Source of the DNA: Vulcanimicrobiota bacterium
GTDB lineage: Bacteria; Vulcanimicrobiota; Xenobia; Xenobiales; JADMJV01
Direction of reading: 5' to 3'
Assembly (NCBI GenBank): GCA_017307785.1
Contig: JAFKGI010000008.1
Coordinates: forward strand, 124,001-188,000
DNA: 64,000 nt
The notes beneath the pieces were generated by a model. That model did no database searches. It saw only the letters and a program-made list of their open reading frames with translations, and was not told the DNA's origin. Below, in pieces: positions 12,064-20,400 of the stretch (position 1 is the first letter of the stretch; the number at the start of each line of letters is the position of its first letter). The position numbers and the translations under genes were made by a program.

Positions 12064-12144
12064 GGGGAGGTGGGGAGATTCTTGGAGAGGTGGAGAGAGA
12101 TATGCTTCACCCTCTCCCCCTCTCCAATTTCTCCCCCTCTCCCC
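12064..12144 (-). terminator. Large polypurine/polypyrimidine hairpin after korB
   Basis: Positions 12064-12099 are almost pure purine (G/A runs) and 12110-12144 almost pure pyrimidine. The two arms are imperfect inverted repeats of about 33 bp, and their inner halves (TTGGAGAGG / CCTCTCCAA) match exactly. The right arm touches the korB stop codon. It could serve as a factor-independent or stalling terminator for the korAB operon, although it lacks a clear U-tract, or form a triplex or quadruplex-like structure. It is not explained by any gene. Confidence 0.45.
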
Positions 12145-13649
12145 TAGAGGCCAGCTTCTGCGGCAGCGGCCGTGAGCCAGCCCTTAGGTTTGAGGTCCTG
12201 GTCGACGACGACCAGGGCGGGGAGGCCGAGTTTGGCCATCTGGTGGAAGGCTTGCGACAGGGACGCGCCGGCGGTCACGCAGCCTTCTTTGCAGGTGGCC
12301 ACTTGCTCGACGGTCACGGTGGAGGGGTCGGCGGCCAGGGTGGCCACGCGCAGCAGGTCGGCAGAGGTCAGGGTAGCTGCGTAGCAGCCCTGAGCATCGA
12401 CGACAACCACGGACGGCTGGCCGTGCTCTTTCATCACTTCCAGAGCTTGCTTGAGGCTGGCTCCGGAAGTGACCTGAGGCAGTTTGCCCAGCTGCAGATC
12501 GCCGGCTTTCTTGGCCAGAGCGCCCAGGGCCTGAGCCGAGTAGCCTCCGGCCCAGCCTTTGAGCATCTCTTCGCCCAGTTCTGGGGAGCTGCGGGTCAGG
12601 GTGTGGTTCTCGCTGCCGTCGGCACCCACCGACCACAGGTCGGACGAGCACAGCAACGCGCGCAGATCGCCTTTGCCCTTGAGTTTGCGGGCCTCGGCCA
12701 CCTGGTTCATTACGCCCTCTTCGTAGAGCGGGTGCTCCACCGAGCGCAACACGCCGATGGGAACCGGGAAGGCCGGGAAGGTGAAGCGGCTGAGCAGGTA
12801 GGCCAGGGTGGCGTCGTCGCGCGACTGGTCGTGCACCATCAGTTCGTCAGCGGCGACGTTCTCCACCACTTCGGGAATCATGGTCTTGGCGTTGAGGCGG
12901 ATGCCTTTCTGGCCTTCGCTACCGAAGACCATGGGCTTGCCGTGCTCGAGCACCAGCACATTGTCCTTCTTGGTGGCGTTGTCTTTGACGTGATCCCAGG
13001 CGCCATCGTTGAAGATATTGCAGTTCTGCATGATCTCGATGAAAGAGGCGCCCTTGTGGGCGATGGCCTGCTTCATCATTTCGCCGAGGTGCTTGATGTC
13101 GGTGTCCACCGAGCGGGCCACGAAAGTGGCTTCGGCGGCCAGGGCCACGCTCAAGGGATTGAGCGGATTCTCCACCGAGCCCATGGGCGAAGACTTGGTC
13201 TTGGCGCCGGTCAGCGAGGTGGGGGAATACTGGCCCTTGGTCAGACCGTAAATACGGTTGTTGAACAACAGCAGGGTCACGTTGACGTTTCTTCTCAGCA
13301 CGTGCAGCAGATGGTTGCCGCCGATCGAAAAACCGTCGCCGTCTCCGCTGACGATGAAGACGTGCAGGTCGGGGCGGGCGATTTTCAGACCGGTGGCCAG
13401 GGTTGGGGCGCGACCGTGGATGGAGTGGATGCCGTAGGTGTCCATATAGTAGGGAAAGCGGCTGGAGCAGCCGATGCCCGAGATGAACACGAAGTTTTCG
13501 CGAGCGATGCCCAGTTCGGGCAGCACCTTCTGCATTTGCGCCAGAATGGAGTAGTCGCCGCAGCCGGGGCACCAACGCACCTCCTGATCACTGGAGTAAT
13601 CCTTACGGTTCTGGGGCGGAACGACGGGAAGTAACATCTCGAGCGACAC
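12144..13649 (-). CDS. korB: 2-oxoacid:ferredoxin oxidoreductase beta subunit with C-terminal CBS-like domain pair
   Basis: The TPP-binding subunit of a cytosolic enzyme that oxidatively decarboxylates a 2-oxoacid (2-oxoglutarate most likely) and reduces ferredoxin. Residues ~15-300 carry WCPGCGDYS, the TPP motif GDGDGFSIGG..NHLLHVLRRN and NNRIYGLTKGQ. Normal beta subunits end near 290-340 residues. This one has 501, and the extra ~120 C-terminal residues read as two CBS-like repeats (VTSGASLKQALEVMKEHGQP, VTAGASLSQAFHQMAKLGLP), a typical adenine-nucleotide sensor. The GTG start follows the korA TAA with no gap. A separate CBS protein opens the same operon. Confidence 0.9.
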   Translation of the reverse strand: MSLEMLLPVVPPQNRKDYSSDQEVRWCPGCGDYSILAQMQKVLPELGIARENFVFISGIGCSSRFPYYMDTYGIHSIHGRAPTLATGLKIARPDLHVFIVSGDGDGFSIGGNHLLHVLRRNVNVTLLLFNNRIYGLTKGQYSPTSLTGAKTKSSPMGSVENPLNPLSVALAAEATFVARSVDTDIKHLGEMMKQAIAHKGASFIEIMQNCNIFNDGAWDHVKDNATKKDNVLVLEHGKPMVFGSEGQKGIRLNAKTMIPEVVENVAADELMVHDQSRDDATLAYLLSRFTFPAFPVPIGVLRSVEHPLYEEGVMNQVAEARKLKGKGDLRALLCSSDLWSVGADGSENHTLTRSSPELGEEMLKGWAGGYSAQALGALAKKAGDLQLGKLPQVTSGASLKQALEVMKEHGQPSVVVVDAQGCYAATLTSADLLRVATLAADPSTVTVEQVATCKEGCVTAGASLSQAFHQMAKLGLPALVVVDQDLKPKGWLTAAAAEAGL

Positions 13650-15494
13650 TTAACGGGCTCCCTTCAGGACTTCGACGATGCGGGAGTGGACTTCCGCGAT
13701 TTTAAACGGCTTGCCCTCCACCTTGTTGAGTTCTTCGATGTTGGTCAGACCGAACTGGCCGCGCAGCAAGAAGGCCAGCTGGCCGCCGTTGAGTTCGGCC
13801 ACCAGGATCTTTTTGTAGCGTTTCATGACTTCGGTCAGGTTCTTGGGGAAAGGACTGAGGTAGCGGATGTGAGCGTGAGCCACGCTCGAACCTTCGCGCT
13901 GAGCCTGCTGAGCGGCCGCGCGCAGTGCGCCGTAGGTGCCGCCCCAGCCGACCAGCAGCACGTCGCCGCTGTCGGGTCCGAAGACTTCCTGGTCGGGAAT
14001 CACGTCCTGCAGTTTCTGCACTTTGGCGGCGCGCTCGCGCACCATCTGCTGATGGTGAGCGGGAGCGTAGCTGACGTTGCCCGTCTGCGGAGCCTTGGAG
14101 AGACCGCCGATGCGATGCTCCATACCGCGCGTGCCGGGCAGCACCCAGGGACGTCCGCCCGCCTCGTCCCTAAGGTAGGGGAGGAAGTTCTCCGGGTTGC
14201 TGGGGTGGTCGCATTCGATGGGGGCGATCAGATCCGGGTCGGGAATGCGCCAGGGCTCGGAGCTGTTGGCGATGTAGCCGTCGGTCAGCAGCACTACCGG
14301 GCACATAGCCCGCACCGCTAAACGAAAAGCTTCCACGGCCATGGTGAAGCAATCGCCCGGGGTAGAGGCGGCGATGATGGGCAGCGGGCTTTCGCCGTTG
14401 CGTCCGAAGAAGGACATCATCAAGTCCGACTGCTCGGTCTTGGTGGGCAGTCCGGTGGAGGGTCCGCCGCGCTGCACGTTGACCAGCACCATCGGCAGCT
14501 CCAGCACCAGGGCCAGGTTCAGGGCTTCCGACTTGAGGGCGATACCCGGGCCGGAAGAGGCGGTGACGGCGAAGGCTCCGCCGAAAGCGGCGCCCACCAC
14601 CGAGCCCATGGCCGCGATTTCATCCTCGGCCTGGAAGGTGCGCACGTCGTAGTTGCGCAGCCCGGCCAGGAAGTGGAGGATGTCGGAGGCCGGCGTAATC
14701 GGATAGGTGCCGTAGAAGAGCGGCTTGCCGCTGCGGGCCGCGGCCGTGACCAGGCCCAGAGCGGTGGCTTCGTTGCCGGTGATCTTGCGATAGACGCCGG
14801 GGGGAAGTTGAGCCGGGGCGATGCGGTAACGGTGCTGGAAGGCTTCGGCCGTTTCACCGTAGTTGTAGCCGGCTTTGAAGGCGCGAATGTTGGATTCTTG
14901 CACTTCCGGCTTTTTGAACTTGGCTTTGATCCACTCTTCCTGAGAAGTGACCGGGCGGTCGAAGATCCAGAAGGCCAGACCCAGCGCGAAGAAGTTGCGG
15001 GTGCGGTCGATGTCCTTTTTGTTGAGGCCGGTGATGCCTTCGACGGCTTCCCGGTTGAGGGTGGTCATCGGCAGCTTGTGGACGCGATACTTGTTCAGGC
15101 TTTCGTCTTCCAGCGGGTTGCTCTTGAAGTGGGCCTTCTTGAGGTTGCCATCGGTGAAGGCGTCGGTGTTGATGATCAGCACGCCGCCGGCTTTGAGGTC
15201 GCTGAGGTTGGCGGCCAGAGCGGCCGGGTTCATGGCCACCAGCACGTCGGGCGCGTCGCCGGGCGTGAAAATGTCGGTGTTGGCCAGGTTGACCTGGAAG
15301 CCGGAGACGCCGGCCAGGGTGCCGGCTGGGGCACGGATTTCGGCCGGGAAGTCGGGGAAGGTGCTGATGTCGTTGCCCACCAGAGCCGAGGCGTTGGTGA
15401 ACAAGGTGCCGGTCAACTGCATACCGTCACCGGAGTCGCCGGTGAAGCGGATGATGACGGATTCGATTTCTTCGATAACGGGTGAGTTGCTCAT
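13650..15494 (-). CDS. korA: 2-oxoacid:ferredoxin oxidoreductase alpha subunit with fused gamma domain
   Basis: A 614-residue partner of KorB. Residues ~1-190 are the gamma domain (RFTGDSGDGMQLTGTLF, FPAEIRAPAG). Residues ~220-614 are the alpha domain (FYGTYPITPASDILH, FQAEDEIAAMGSVVGAAFGGA, TASSGPGIALKSEALNLA, VQRGGPSTGLPTKTEQSDL). This gamma-alpha fusion plus separate beta is typical of aerobic or microaerobic KorAB/OforAB enzymes that lack their own ferredoxin subunit. A strong RBS (AGGAG) precedes the ATG. It starts 7 bp after the CBS gene and its stop abuts the korB start, so the three genes form one transcription unit. Substrate specificity (2-oxoglutarate versus pyruvate) is inferred from architecture only. 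Confidence 0.93.
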   Translation of the reverse strand: MSNSPVIEEIESVIIRFTGDSGDGMQLTGTLFTNASALVGNDISTFPDFPAEIRAPAGTLAGVSGFQVNLANTDIFTPGDAPDVLVAMNPAALAANLSDLKAGGVLIINTDAFTDGNLKKAHFKSNPLEDESLNKYRVHKLPMTTLNREAVEGITGLNKKDIDRTRNFFALGLAFWIFDRPVTSQEEWIKAKFKKPEVQESNIRAFKAGYNYGETAEAFQHRYRIAPAQLPPGVYRKITGNEATALGLVTAAARSGKPLFYGTYPITPASDILHFLAGLRNYDVRTFQAEDEIAAMGSVVGAAFGGAFAVTASSGPGIALKSEALNLALVLELPMVLVNVQRGGPSTGLPTKTEQSDLMMSFFGRNGESPLPIIAASTPGDCFTMAVEAFRLAVRAMCPVVLLTDGYIANSSEPWRIPDPDLIAPIECDHPSNPENFLPYLRDEAGGRPWVLPGTRGMEHRIGGLSKAPQTGNVSYAPAHHQQMVRERAAKVQKLQDVIPDQEVFGPDSGDVLLVGWGGTYGALRAAAQQAQREGSSVAHAHIRYLSPFPKNLTEVMKRYKKILVAELNGGQLAFLLRGQFGLTNIEELNKVEGKPFKIAEVHSRIVEVLKGAR

Positions 15495-15501
15495 AAAACT
15501 C

Positions 15502-15957
15502 CTATACCTTGGCCAAAGTCGACTTCTGGTTGCTGCCCCATTCCGGTGAGAACAGGTAGGGTTTGGCCACGCGCTGGCCGGCGGTGAAGCGGGCCCAGCT
15601 GGTCCAGTGGAGCAGGCTCGTGATTTCGTTACCCTCGAGAGCGCCCACCCAGGTGCTCTTGTGCAGAGCGTCGGAGAGCTTGTTCAGCGAGTCGCCGACG
15701 GCCAGGGTGGTGAGGGGCTGGGCCAGCGCCGAGACCGGCTGCTGCAGAGCCTCCGGGCCTTTCAGGAGCAGTTCGGGGAGAACGTCGGCCGAGACCACAC
15801 GCCAGCTGCCGTTGTCATTGTAGACGGCGGCCGCGCACCGGTGGTCGCGCAACTTGTCCACAACTTGCGCCAGGCTCTCGTCGGCCGCCACCCGCAGAAA
15901 ATGCTCGCCGCTGATCTGCCCCAGGGTTAGCTTGGAAAGGTCCAGATTTTGCTCCAT
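15502..15957 (-). CDS. Small CBS-domain-like protein heading the korAB operon
   Basis: A 151-residue protein that looks like a divergent CBS pair: LTLGQISGEHFLRVAADESL with DKLRDHRCAAAVYNDNGSW, and a second half SALAQPLTTLAVGDSLNKLSDAL. The chosen ATG at 15957 has a near-ideal RBS (TGGAGGTGTA). An open frame reaches to 16008 but its extra residues are Arg-rich and have no RBS. It precedes korA by 7 bp. CBS pairs bind AMP/ATP/SAM, so it may gate 2-oxoacid oxidation by energy state together with the CBS-like tail on KorB. Second-half conservation is weak, so the fold call is moderate. Confidence 0.7.
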   Translation of the reverse strand: MEQNLDLSKLTLGQISGEHFLRVAADESLAQVVDKLRDHRCAAAVYNDNGSWRVVSADVLPELLLKGPEALQQPVSALAQPLTTLAVGDSLNKLSDALHKSTWVGALEGNEITSLLHWTSWARFTAGQRVAKPYLFSPEWGSNQKSTLAKV

Positions 15958-16022
15958 TACACCTCCAGGTCGGCGTTCCCGACCCCCGTCGTTTTTTGCC
16001 CTGGGCATTTGCCCAACTCAGT

Positions 16023-17012
16023 TCAGAGGTTAAACCGCTTCTTGAGAACCTGTTGTAAGTCGTAACGTTCGGAGAAGTCGGGGATCATTTGCCAGAGCCG
16101 GTCGATGGAGGCGGTGTCCTCGGCCGACTCCAGCTTTTGCAGGGCCGCCAGGGCCACCGCGGCCACCGCCCGGCGGGCTTTGGTGGCGCCCTTGATGGCC
16201 ACCAGATTGGGCCATTTATAGCGCTCGCGGTCCTGAAAGTGCTCCAGCAGGGCCCGGAACTCGTCGCTGCTGAAGCGAGTGCGGGTGGAGATGAAGTCGC
16301 CCCAGCCTTTGGCCCACAGTTCCGGCGGCAGCTCCTGGTTCTCGGCCACTTCTTTGGCAAAGGAAGCGGCCACCGAAAAGGTCTTGCCGTTCAGCTCCAG
16401 AGCCATGGTCAGCTCGATTTCCTCGTCGCTCACCTCGGTCAGCATGGGACGGTTGCGCGTCAGAAAAAGCGCGTAGGTCTCGGTGGTCTGCTCGTCCATG
16501 CGCTTGGCCAGCGCGGCCGTTTCCTGGCCCACGCCGCGTAGCTGCAGCAGGATACCGTTCAGCATCAGCTGGTCTTTCTGATCCATCTCCTTCTTCCAGC
16601 GAGTGCGCAGTGCTTCGTAGTCAGGCAGCTTCAGGCCCAGCTGTTCGGCCGCCTTGCTGGCCTCGGAATGGTTGAGCAGGCGCTGGCAGCGCAAGAAGAG
16701 ACGCTCGCCCTGACGCCACAGCGCCTCTCCGTTCATCCCTTTGCTGCGTTCCAGAAACTCCAGGTTGGTCAGCTTTTTGGATCGCGCCTCTTCGGAAAGC
16801 GCTCGCGGCAGCACCGGCGTGAACAGCCAGGACTGAAAGTAGGCGCCGGCCCGCAGCCAGCACTCGTCGGTGGGCTGCAGCCCGATTTCGGCTAGAAAGC
16901 CCGGTCGGTCCAGGCTGATGGGATCAAAAACATCGCTCAGAAAGGGCTTCAGCCGCTGCAGCGTGGCCGGGTCTTCCAGGTCATCGATTTGTTCAGGCAA
17001 GTAACTGCGCAT
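16023..17012 (-). CDS. Hypothetical protein, mostly alpha-helical
   Basis: A 329-residue protein I do not recognise. It is rich in Leu, Glu, Arg and Trp and appears entirely helical, with no signal peptide, no membrane segment and no Cys clusters. The ATG at 17012 begins a plausible protein (RSYLPEQIDDLEDPATLQ). The open frame extends another 62 codons upstream, but that extension is basic, low-quality coding sequence that runs antisense to the vapB relic, so I exclude it. It ends 65 bp before the CBS-korAB operon on the same strand and might be read with it. Confidence 0.7.
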   Translation of the reverse strand: MRSYLPEQIDDLEDPATLQRLKPFLSDVFDPISLDRPGFLAEIGLQPTDECWLRAGAYFQSWLFTPVLPRALSEEARSKKLTNLEFLERSKGMNGEALWRQGERLFLRCQRLLNHSEASKAAEQLGLKLPDYEALRTRWKKEMDQKDQLMLNGILLQLRGVGQETAALAKRMDEQTTETYALFLTRNRPMLTEVSDEEIELTMALELNGKTFSVAASFAKEVAENQELPPELWAKGWGDFISTRTRFSSDEFRALLEHFQDRERYKWPNLVAIKGATKARRAVAAVALAALQKLESAEDTASIDRLWQMIPDFSERYDLQQVLKKRFNL

Positions 17013-17115
17013 TTGCCGGACCCTTTGCCCACCGAAAGCCGGACCCTTTCCGCCGGGTTCAGGCCGAACTGCACTTGTGCTGCACTGGTGTTCTACCAGG
17101 GAGCGACCGTGGGGC

Positions 17116-17353
17116 TTGAACATCAAGAACGAAGAGACCCATCGACTGGCGGCACGCCTGGCCTTATTGACGGGCGAAACCATGACTTGTGCGGTCACGA
17201 AGGCGATTCAGGAACGAATTGATCGGCTTCAGAGGGCGGAGGACAAGGGCGATCTGCTGGAGAGGGCTCAGCGATTGATTCAGGATTCCGGGGGCCGGCA
17301 AGCCCCACATGGACCATGCTGAACTCTACGGAGACGACGGGTTGCCACGATGA
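17116..17353 (+). pseudogene. vapB-type antitoxin relic (frameshifted)
   Basis: From a TTG at 17116 the frame encodes NIKNEETHRLAARLALLTGE followed by an ERIDRLQRA helix, the N-terminal DNA-binding type seen in VapB antitoxins paired with Rv0624-like VapC. This frame ends at 17322 with an atypical tail. The expected antitoxin C-terminus (MDHAELYGDDGLPR, then TGA at 17351-17353) is present in the +1 frame from about 17306. The shift can be placed in the G5 run at 17290-17294. Losing one G would restore a full-length antitoxin ending in the usual ATGA overlap with the toxin. It is either a real inactivating indel or a homopolymer sequencing error. Confidence 0.75.
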
Positions 17354-17624
17354 GGCCTGGATGGTCGCGGACCGACACGCTAATCCCGCGAAGGCCGCGG
17401 CCCTAGATGACCTGGTCCAGCTATTGGGCATCGACCTCCGGCCGGTCACTGCTTCCCAGGCCGTCATCGCCCGCCAAGCTTACCAAACCTACGGGAAGGG
17501 CCGGCATCCGGCCGGGCTGAACTTCGGCGACTGTTTCGCCTATGCACTGGCCAAGCTCAATGGGGGGAAGTTGCTGTTTAAGGGAGAGGACTTCGCCAAA
17601 ACAGATCTCGTCGGTTATCGTTAG
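17350..17624 (+). pseudogene. vapC PIN-domain toxin relic, N-terminal third deleted
   Basis: From about 17361 the frame matches the C-terminal two thirds of a VapC PIN toxin: GIDLRPVTASQAVIARQAY, YGKGRHPAGLNFGDCFAYAL, LLFKGEDFAKTDL. Normal toxins start with an M-V-I-D-T/S-S-A-L strand carrying the first catalytic Asp, followed by the helix with the catalytic Glu. About 40 residues of that region are absent, and the ATGA start (17350) is in a different frame from the PIN remnant. The acidic Asp in NFGDC remains. An ~130-bp deletion at the start of the gene explains both the loss and the frame change. Nuclease activity is not expected. Confidence 0.75.
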
Positions 17625-17670
17625 GTCGAATGCGGCAGGACGCTTCCCACCGGTCCGGAACAGCGGCCCG

Positions 17671-18081
17671 ATGCGCGCCCAGCACCAGAACCTTTTCTCC
17701 GTGGCCATCCCCGAAGGCTGGCAATTCTTCGCCGACGAGCACGGCGGCAGCCTGATCACGCCCTGCCAGACGGCCGTTCTACACATCCACTCGGAAGCGG
17801 TCGAAGACACCTCCGAACTGCCAAACCTGACCCGCATGCTGGCCGGTTTCCTCACCCTCCACCACAAGCCCGTGGCCACCGACGAACTGCTGGCCGTGAA
17901 ACTTTCCGGCGCCCTCTGCTTCGCCTATCAGTACGCCGAGCTGGAACGCGCCGTGCGCGTCTGGATCGTCGGCAACGAAAAAGCCTGGGCCTTCCTCAAC
18001 TTCCAGGTCCCCCTCGAAAAGGAAATGACCTACCGAGCCACCATCGATAGCCTCGTCCGCGACTTCCAAATCCTGGGCTAA
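17671..18081 (+). CDS. Hypothetical protein with possible PsbP/Mog1-like fold
   Basis: A 136-residue soluble protein. The start FSVAIPEGWQFF and the end YRATIDSLVRDFQIL follow the pattern of small Mog1/PsbP-fold proteins (DUF1795-like), but the similarity is by eye only. There is no signal peptide. An open frame begins at 17542 inside the vapC relic, but those codons look non-native, so the ATG at 17671 is preferred even though its RBS is weak. The TAA stop is followed in the same frame by a 39-bp tandem repeat encoding a Pro/Val/Ala ladder, so the gene may once have had, or occasionally make by readthrough, a repetitive tail. Confidence 0.55.
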   Translation: MRAQHQNLFSVAIPEGWQFFADEHGGSLITPCQTAVLHIHSEAVEDTSELPNLTRMLAGFLTLHHKPVATDELLAVKLSGALCFAYQYAELERAVRVWIVGNEKAWAFLNFQVPLEKEMTYRATIDSLVRDFQILG

Positions 18082-18082
18082 T

Positions 18083-18515
18083 CGCAAATTCCGCCACCCG
18101 TGCTTGCGCCGAGACCGGTGGGCGTGCCGGCACCCGTAGTAGCGCCGACACCGGTGGGCGCAATTCCGGCACCCGTAGTAGCGCCGGCACCGGTGGGTGC
18201 AATTCCGGCACCCGTGGTTGCGCCGGGACCGGTGGGCGCAATTCCGGCACCCGTAGTTGCGCCGAGACCGGTGGGTGCAATTCCGGCACCCGTAGTAGCG
18301 CCGAGACCGGTGGGCGCGCCGGCACCCGTGGTTGCGCCGAGACCGGTGGGCGCAGTTCCGCCACCCGTGGTTGCGCCGGGACCGGTGGGCGCAATTCCGG
18401 CACCCGTGCTTGAGCCGAGACCGGTGGGCGCGCTGGCACCCGTAGTTGCGCCGAGACCGGTGGGCGCAATTCCGCCACCCGTGCTTGCGCCGAGACCGGT
18501 AGGCGCAATTCCGAA
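18083..18515. repeat. Minisatellite: 11 tandem copies of a 39-bp (36-bp variant) unit
   Basis: The stretch between the two genes is filled by a repeat with the core GCGCCGAGACCGGTGGGCGC, continuing to AATTCCGGCACCCGTAGTT. Eleven copies of the ACCGGTGGG/ACCGGTAGG block are present. Most units are 39 bp; a few lack ATT and are 36 bp, so every unit is a multiple of three. On the plus strand it reads as PVGAIPAPVVAPR repeats in frame with the preceding gene but after its stop. On the minus strand it reads as VSAQPRVPELRPP-like repeats. Coding status is unresolved. It ends 10 bp before the aspartic protease gene. Confidence 0.9.
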
Positions 18516-18525
18516 AGCCGTCGCC

Positions 18526-19452
18526 TTAGTGTTCGGGGCTCCAGAACGGCTGTAAAATCATGCGGCTGTGACTGAGGTCGAACGTCACGATGTAGTGCTT
18601 GAGAAAGTCATCGCCGATCAGTCCGTCGTGAATGATCTGCTGGAACATCACGCGCTCGCCGCGCTGTTCCAGCTTCGCCTCCCCGTTCAGGCGCACGTTG
18701 CCCCGCAACCGGGTGAACCAGCGAGTGAAGGAATAGTCGGTTTCGTCCTTCTCGCGCACGACTCGAATGCCGTCGCCCTGGTCGGGGATGCCCAGGGCGG
18801 GCATGAAGCGGCGATGTAAAATCAGGGAATCGCTGCCAGTATCTATCTCCACCTTGGCCGGACCGGCGCCACTTACTTCCAGAGGGGCAAAACAGGTGAT
18901 GGACACGTTCTGGTCGTCGTCAATCTCCAGAGGCACCACGATGCCCGCCTTCTCGCGCACGCCCAGGCTCAGCGGCGTTTCCAGGATCAACTGCTTCTCT
19001 CGATAGTCCAGCGTAAACGGGCGATGCTGGAAGAAACGCAATCCCAAAAAGCCGTCGATGTCGGCAAAGGCCTGCGTGTCCGGCAGAAACCCCTTGAAGT
19101 CCCAAACGCCCACCGTTCCGAACTTTTGCACCTCGCGCCCGACCGTCAGGTTGCCCAGATAACTGAGCGGAACTTCCACCGACTGCCCCGACATGCGCTC
19201 TCCGGTATAGCCCATGCTGGTACTCGGTACCTTGAGCTTTTGGGCCAACCGCGTGGAAATCAGGTCCACCCCGATTCCGGTGTCCAGGATGAAGCGCGAA
19301 CGGGTGCCGTTTCCAACGGCCACCGGAATGCTAATCAGGTGACCCTGGATCAGCCCGTCATCGCTCCCCGGCAGGTATTGGAAAGGTATCGACTCCTGGG
19401 CCCAGGCCGACAGAGTGAGCAAGAAAAGAAACAACAGTTTTTTCACCTTCAC
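18526..19452 (-). CDS. Exported retropepsin-like aspartic protease (two DTG motifs)
   Basis: A 308-residue protein with a clear signal peptide (KKLLFLFLLTLSAWAQ). Two homologous halves each carry a DTG active-site motif: ILDTGIGVDLIS (about residue 57) and EIDTGSDSLIL (about 206). Each is followed by a GFLG/IGDDFL-type flap partner (IDGFLGLRFF, GLIGDDFLKHY). A single-chain protein with both catalytic Asp is expected to be active in the periplasm or outside the cell. The GTG start at 19452 is preceded by a moderate GAGAACG. Its upstream region is entirely occupied by the palindromic repeat array. Confidence 0.85.
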   Translation of the reverse strand: MKVKKLLFLFLLTLSAWAQESIPFQYLPGSDDGLIQGHLISIPVAVGNGTRSRFILDTGIGVDLISTRLAQKLKVPSTSMGYTGERMSGQSVEVPLSYLGNLTVGREVQKFGTVGVWDFKGFLPDTQAFADIDGFLGLRFFQHRPFTLDYREKQLILETPLSLGVREKAGIVVPLEIDDDQNVSITCFAPLEVSGAGPAKVEIDTGSDSLILHRRFMPALGIPDQGDGIRVVREKDETDYSFTRWFTRLRGNVRLNGEAKLEQRGERVMFQQIIHDGLIGDDFLKHYIVTFDLSHSRMILQPFWSPEH

Positions 19453-19497
19453 TCGTTCTCAAGTTCTCGTCTTACCCCCTTTGGACTCGTCGCTGGC

Positions 19498-20400
19498 GAT
19501 GTAGTGTCATCCATGGACTGCATCACAGAATCCTGGAGCCTGCGAATTGGGGACCTCGCTTCCGGCCGGGCCGCCGGCAAGCGCCTCAAGCCCTCGCCGC
19601 CGATGTAGTGTCATCCATAGACTGCATCACAGAATCCTCGAGCCTGCGAATCAGGGACCTCGCTTCCGGCCGGGCCGCCGGCAAGCGCCTCACGCCCTCG
19701 CCGCCGATGTAGTGCCCCCCAATGGACTGCATCACAGAATCCTCGAACGCGCGAATCAAGGCAGCCTCGTCCGGCCGGGGCGCCGCCAAGCACTTCACGA
19801 CTCGGATTCGATGTAGTGCACTCCGTAGGGCGCACTACAGAATTCTTGAGCTTGCGAATCTGGTCACCGCTTCTGGCCGAGACCGGCGTCAGGCGCTTAA
19901 GGCTTCGTCGCCGATGTAGTGTCATCCATAGACTGCATTACAGGTTCCTCGAACCTGCGAATTAAGGCCCCCGCTTCCGGCCAGGCCCCGCCGGCAAGCG
20001 CTCCACCAGGTCATCGCCGATGTAGTGTCATCCAAGGACTGCATCACAGAATCCTCGAGCCCGCGAATTGAGGCCCCTTCCGGCCAGGCCCCGCCGGCAA
20101 GCGTTTCACCCGCTCGTCGCTGATGTAGTGTCACCCATGGACTGCATCACAGAATCCTCGAACGCGCGAATTAAGGCCCCCGCTTCCGACCAGGCCGCCG
20201 GCAAGCGCCTCACGCCCTCGCCGCCGATGTAGTGTCATCCATGACTGCATCACAGAATCCTCGAACCTGCGAATTAAGGCCCCCGCTTCCGGCCGGGCCG
20301 CAGGCAAGCGCCTCACGCCCTCGCCGCCGATGTAGTGTCATCCATGAACTGCACCACAGAATCCTCGAATCCGCGAACCAAGGCTCCCCGCTGCGGCCGG
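19498..20400. repeat. Tandem array of nine ~104-bp palindrome-bearing repeats
   Basis: This 960-bp gene-free divergent region is filled by nine direct repeats beginning GATGTAGTG at 19498, 19602, 19706, 19810, 19913, 20019, 20122, 20226 and 20329 (unit 103-106 bp). Each begins with an imperfect 28-bp palindrome: TGTAGTG arm, TCCATGGA core (varied), CATCACA arm. Then come CCTCGA.CCTGCGAATT, a GC-rich stem-former (GGCCGGGCCGCCGGC) and CTCACGCCCTCGCCGCC. Copy 4 has near-perfect arms (TGTAGTGC / GCACTACA). Short ORFs in every frame are artefacts of the repeat. It lies between the aspartic protease start and the orphan permease. Whole units repeat, so it is not a CRISPR. Confidence 0.92.

Noticed and set aside
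12090-13634. 514-codon open frame antisense to korB, and similar frames at 325-1821, 33471-35186, 41105-42817 and 47643-49430
   Set aside because: All are His/Gln/Gly-rich shadows opposite well-supported genes.
17013-17198. 62-codon N-terminal extension of the hypothetical gene at 16023-17012
   Set aside because: It is antisense to the vapB relic and has no RBS or protein-like composition.
19498-20400. CRISPR array
   Set aside because: The whole ~104-bp unit is repeated, with no unique spacers between short repeats and no cas genes.
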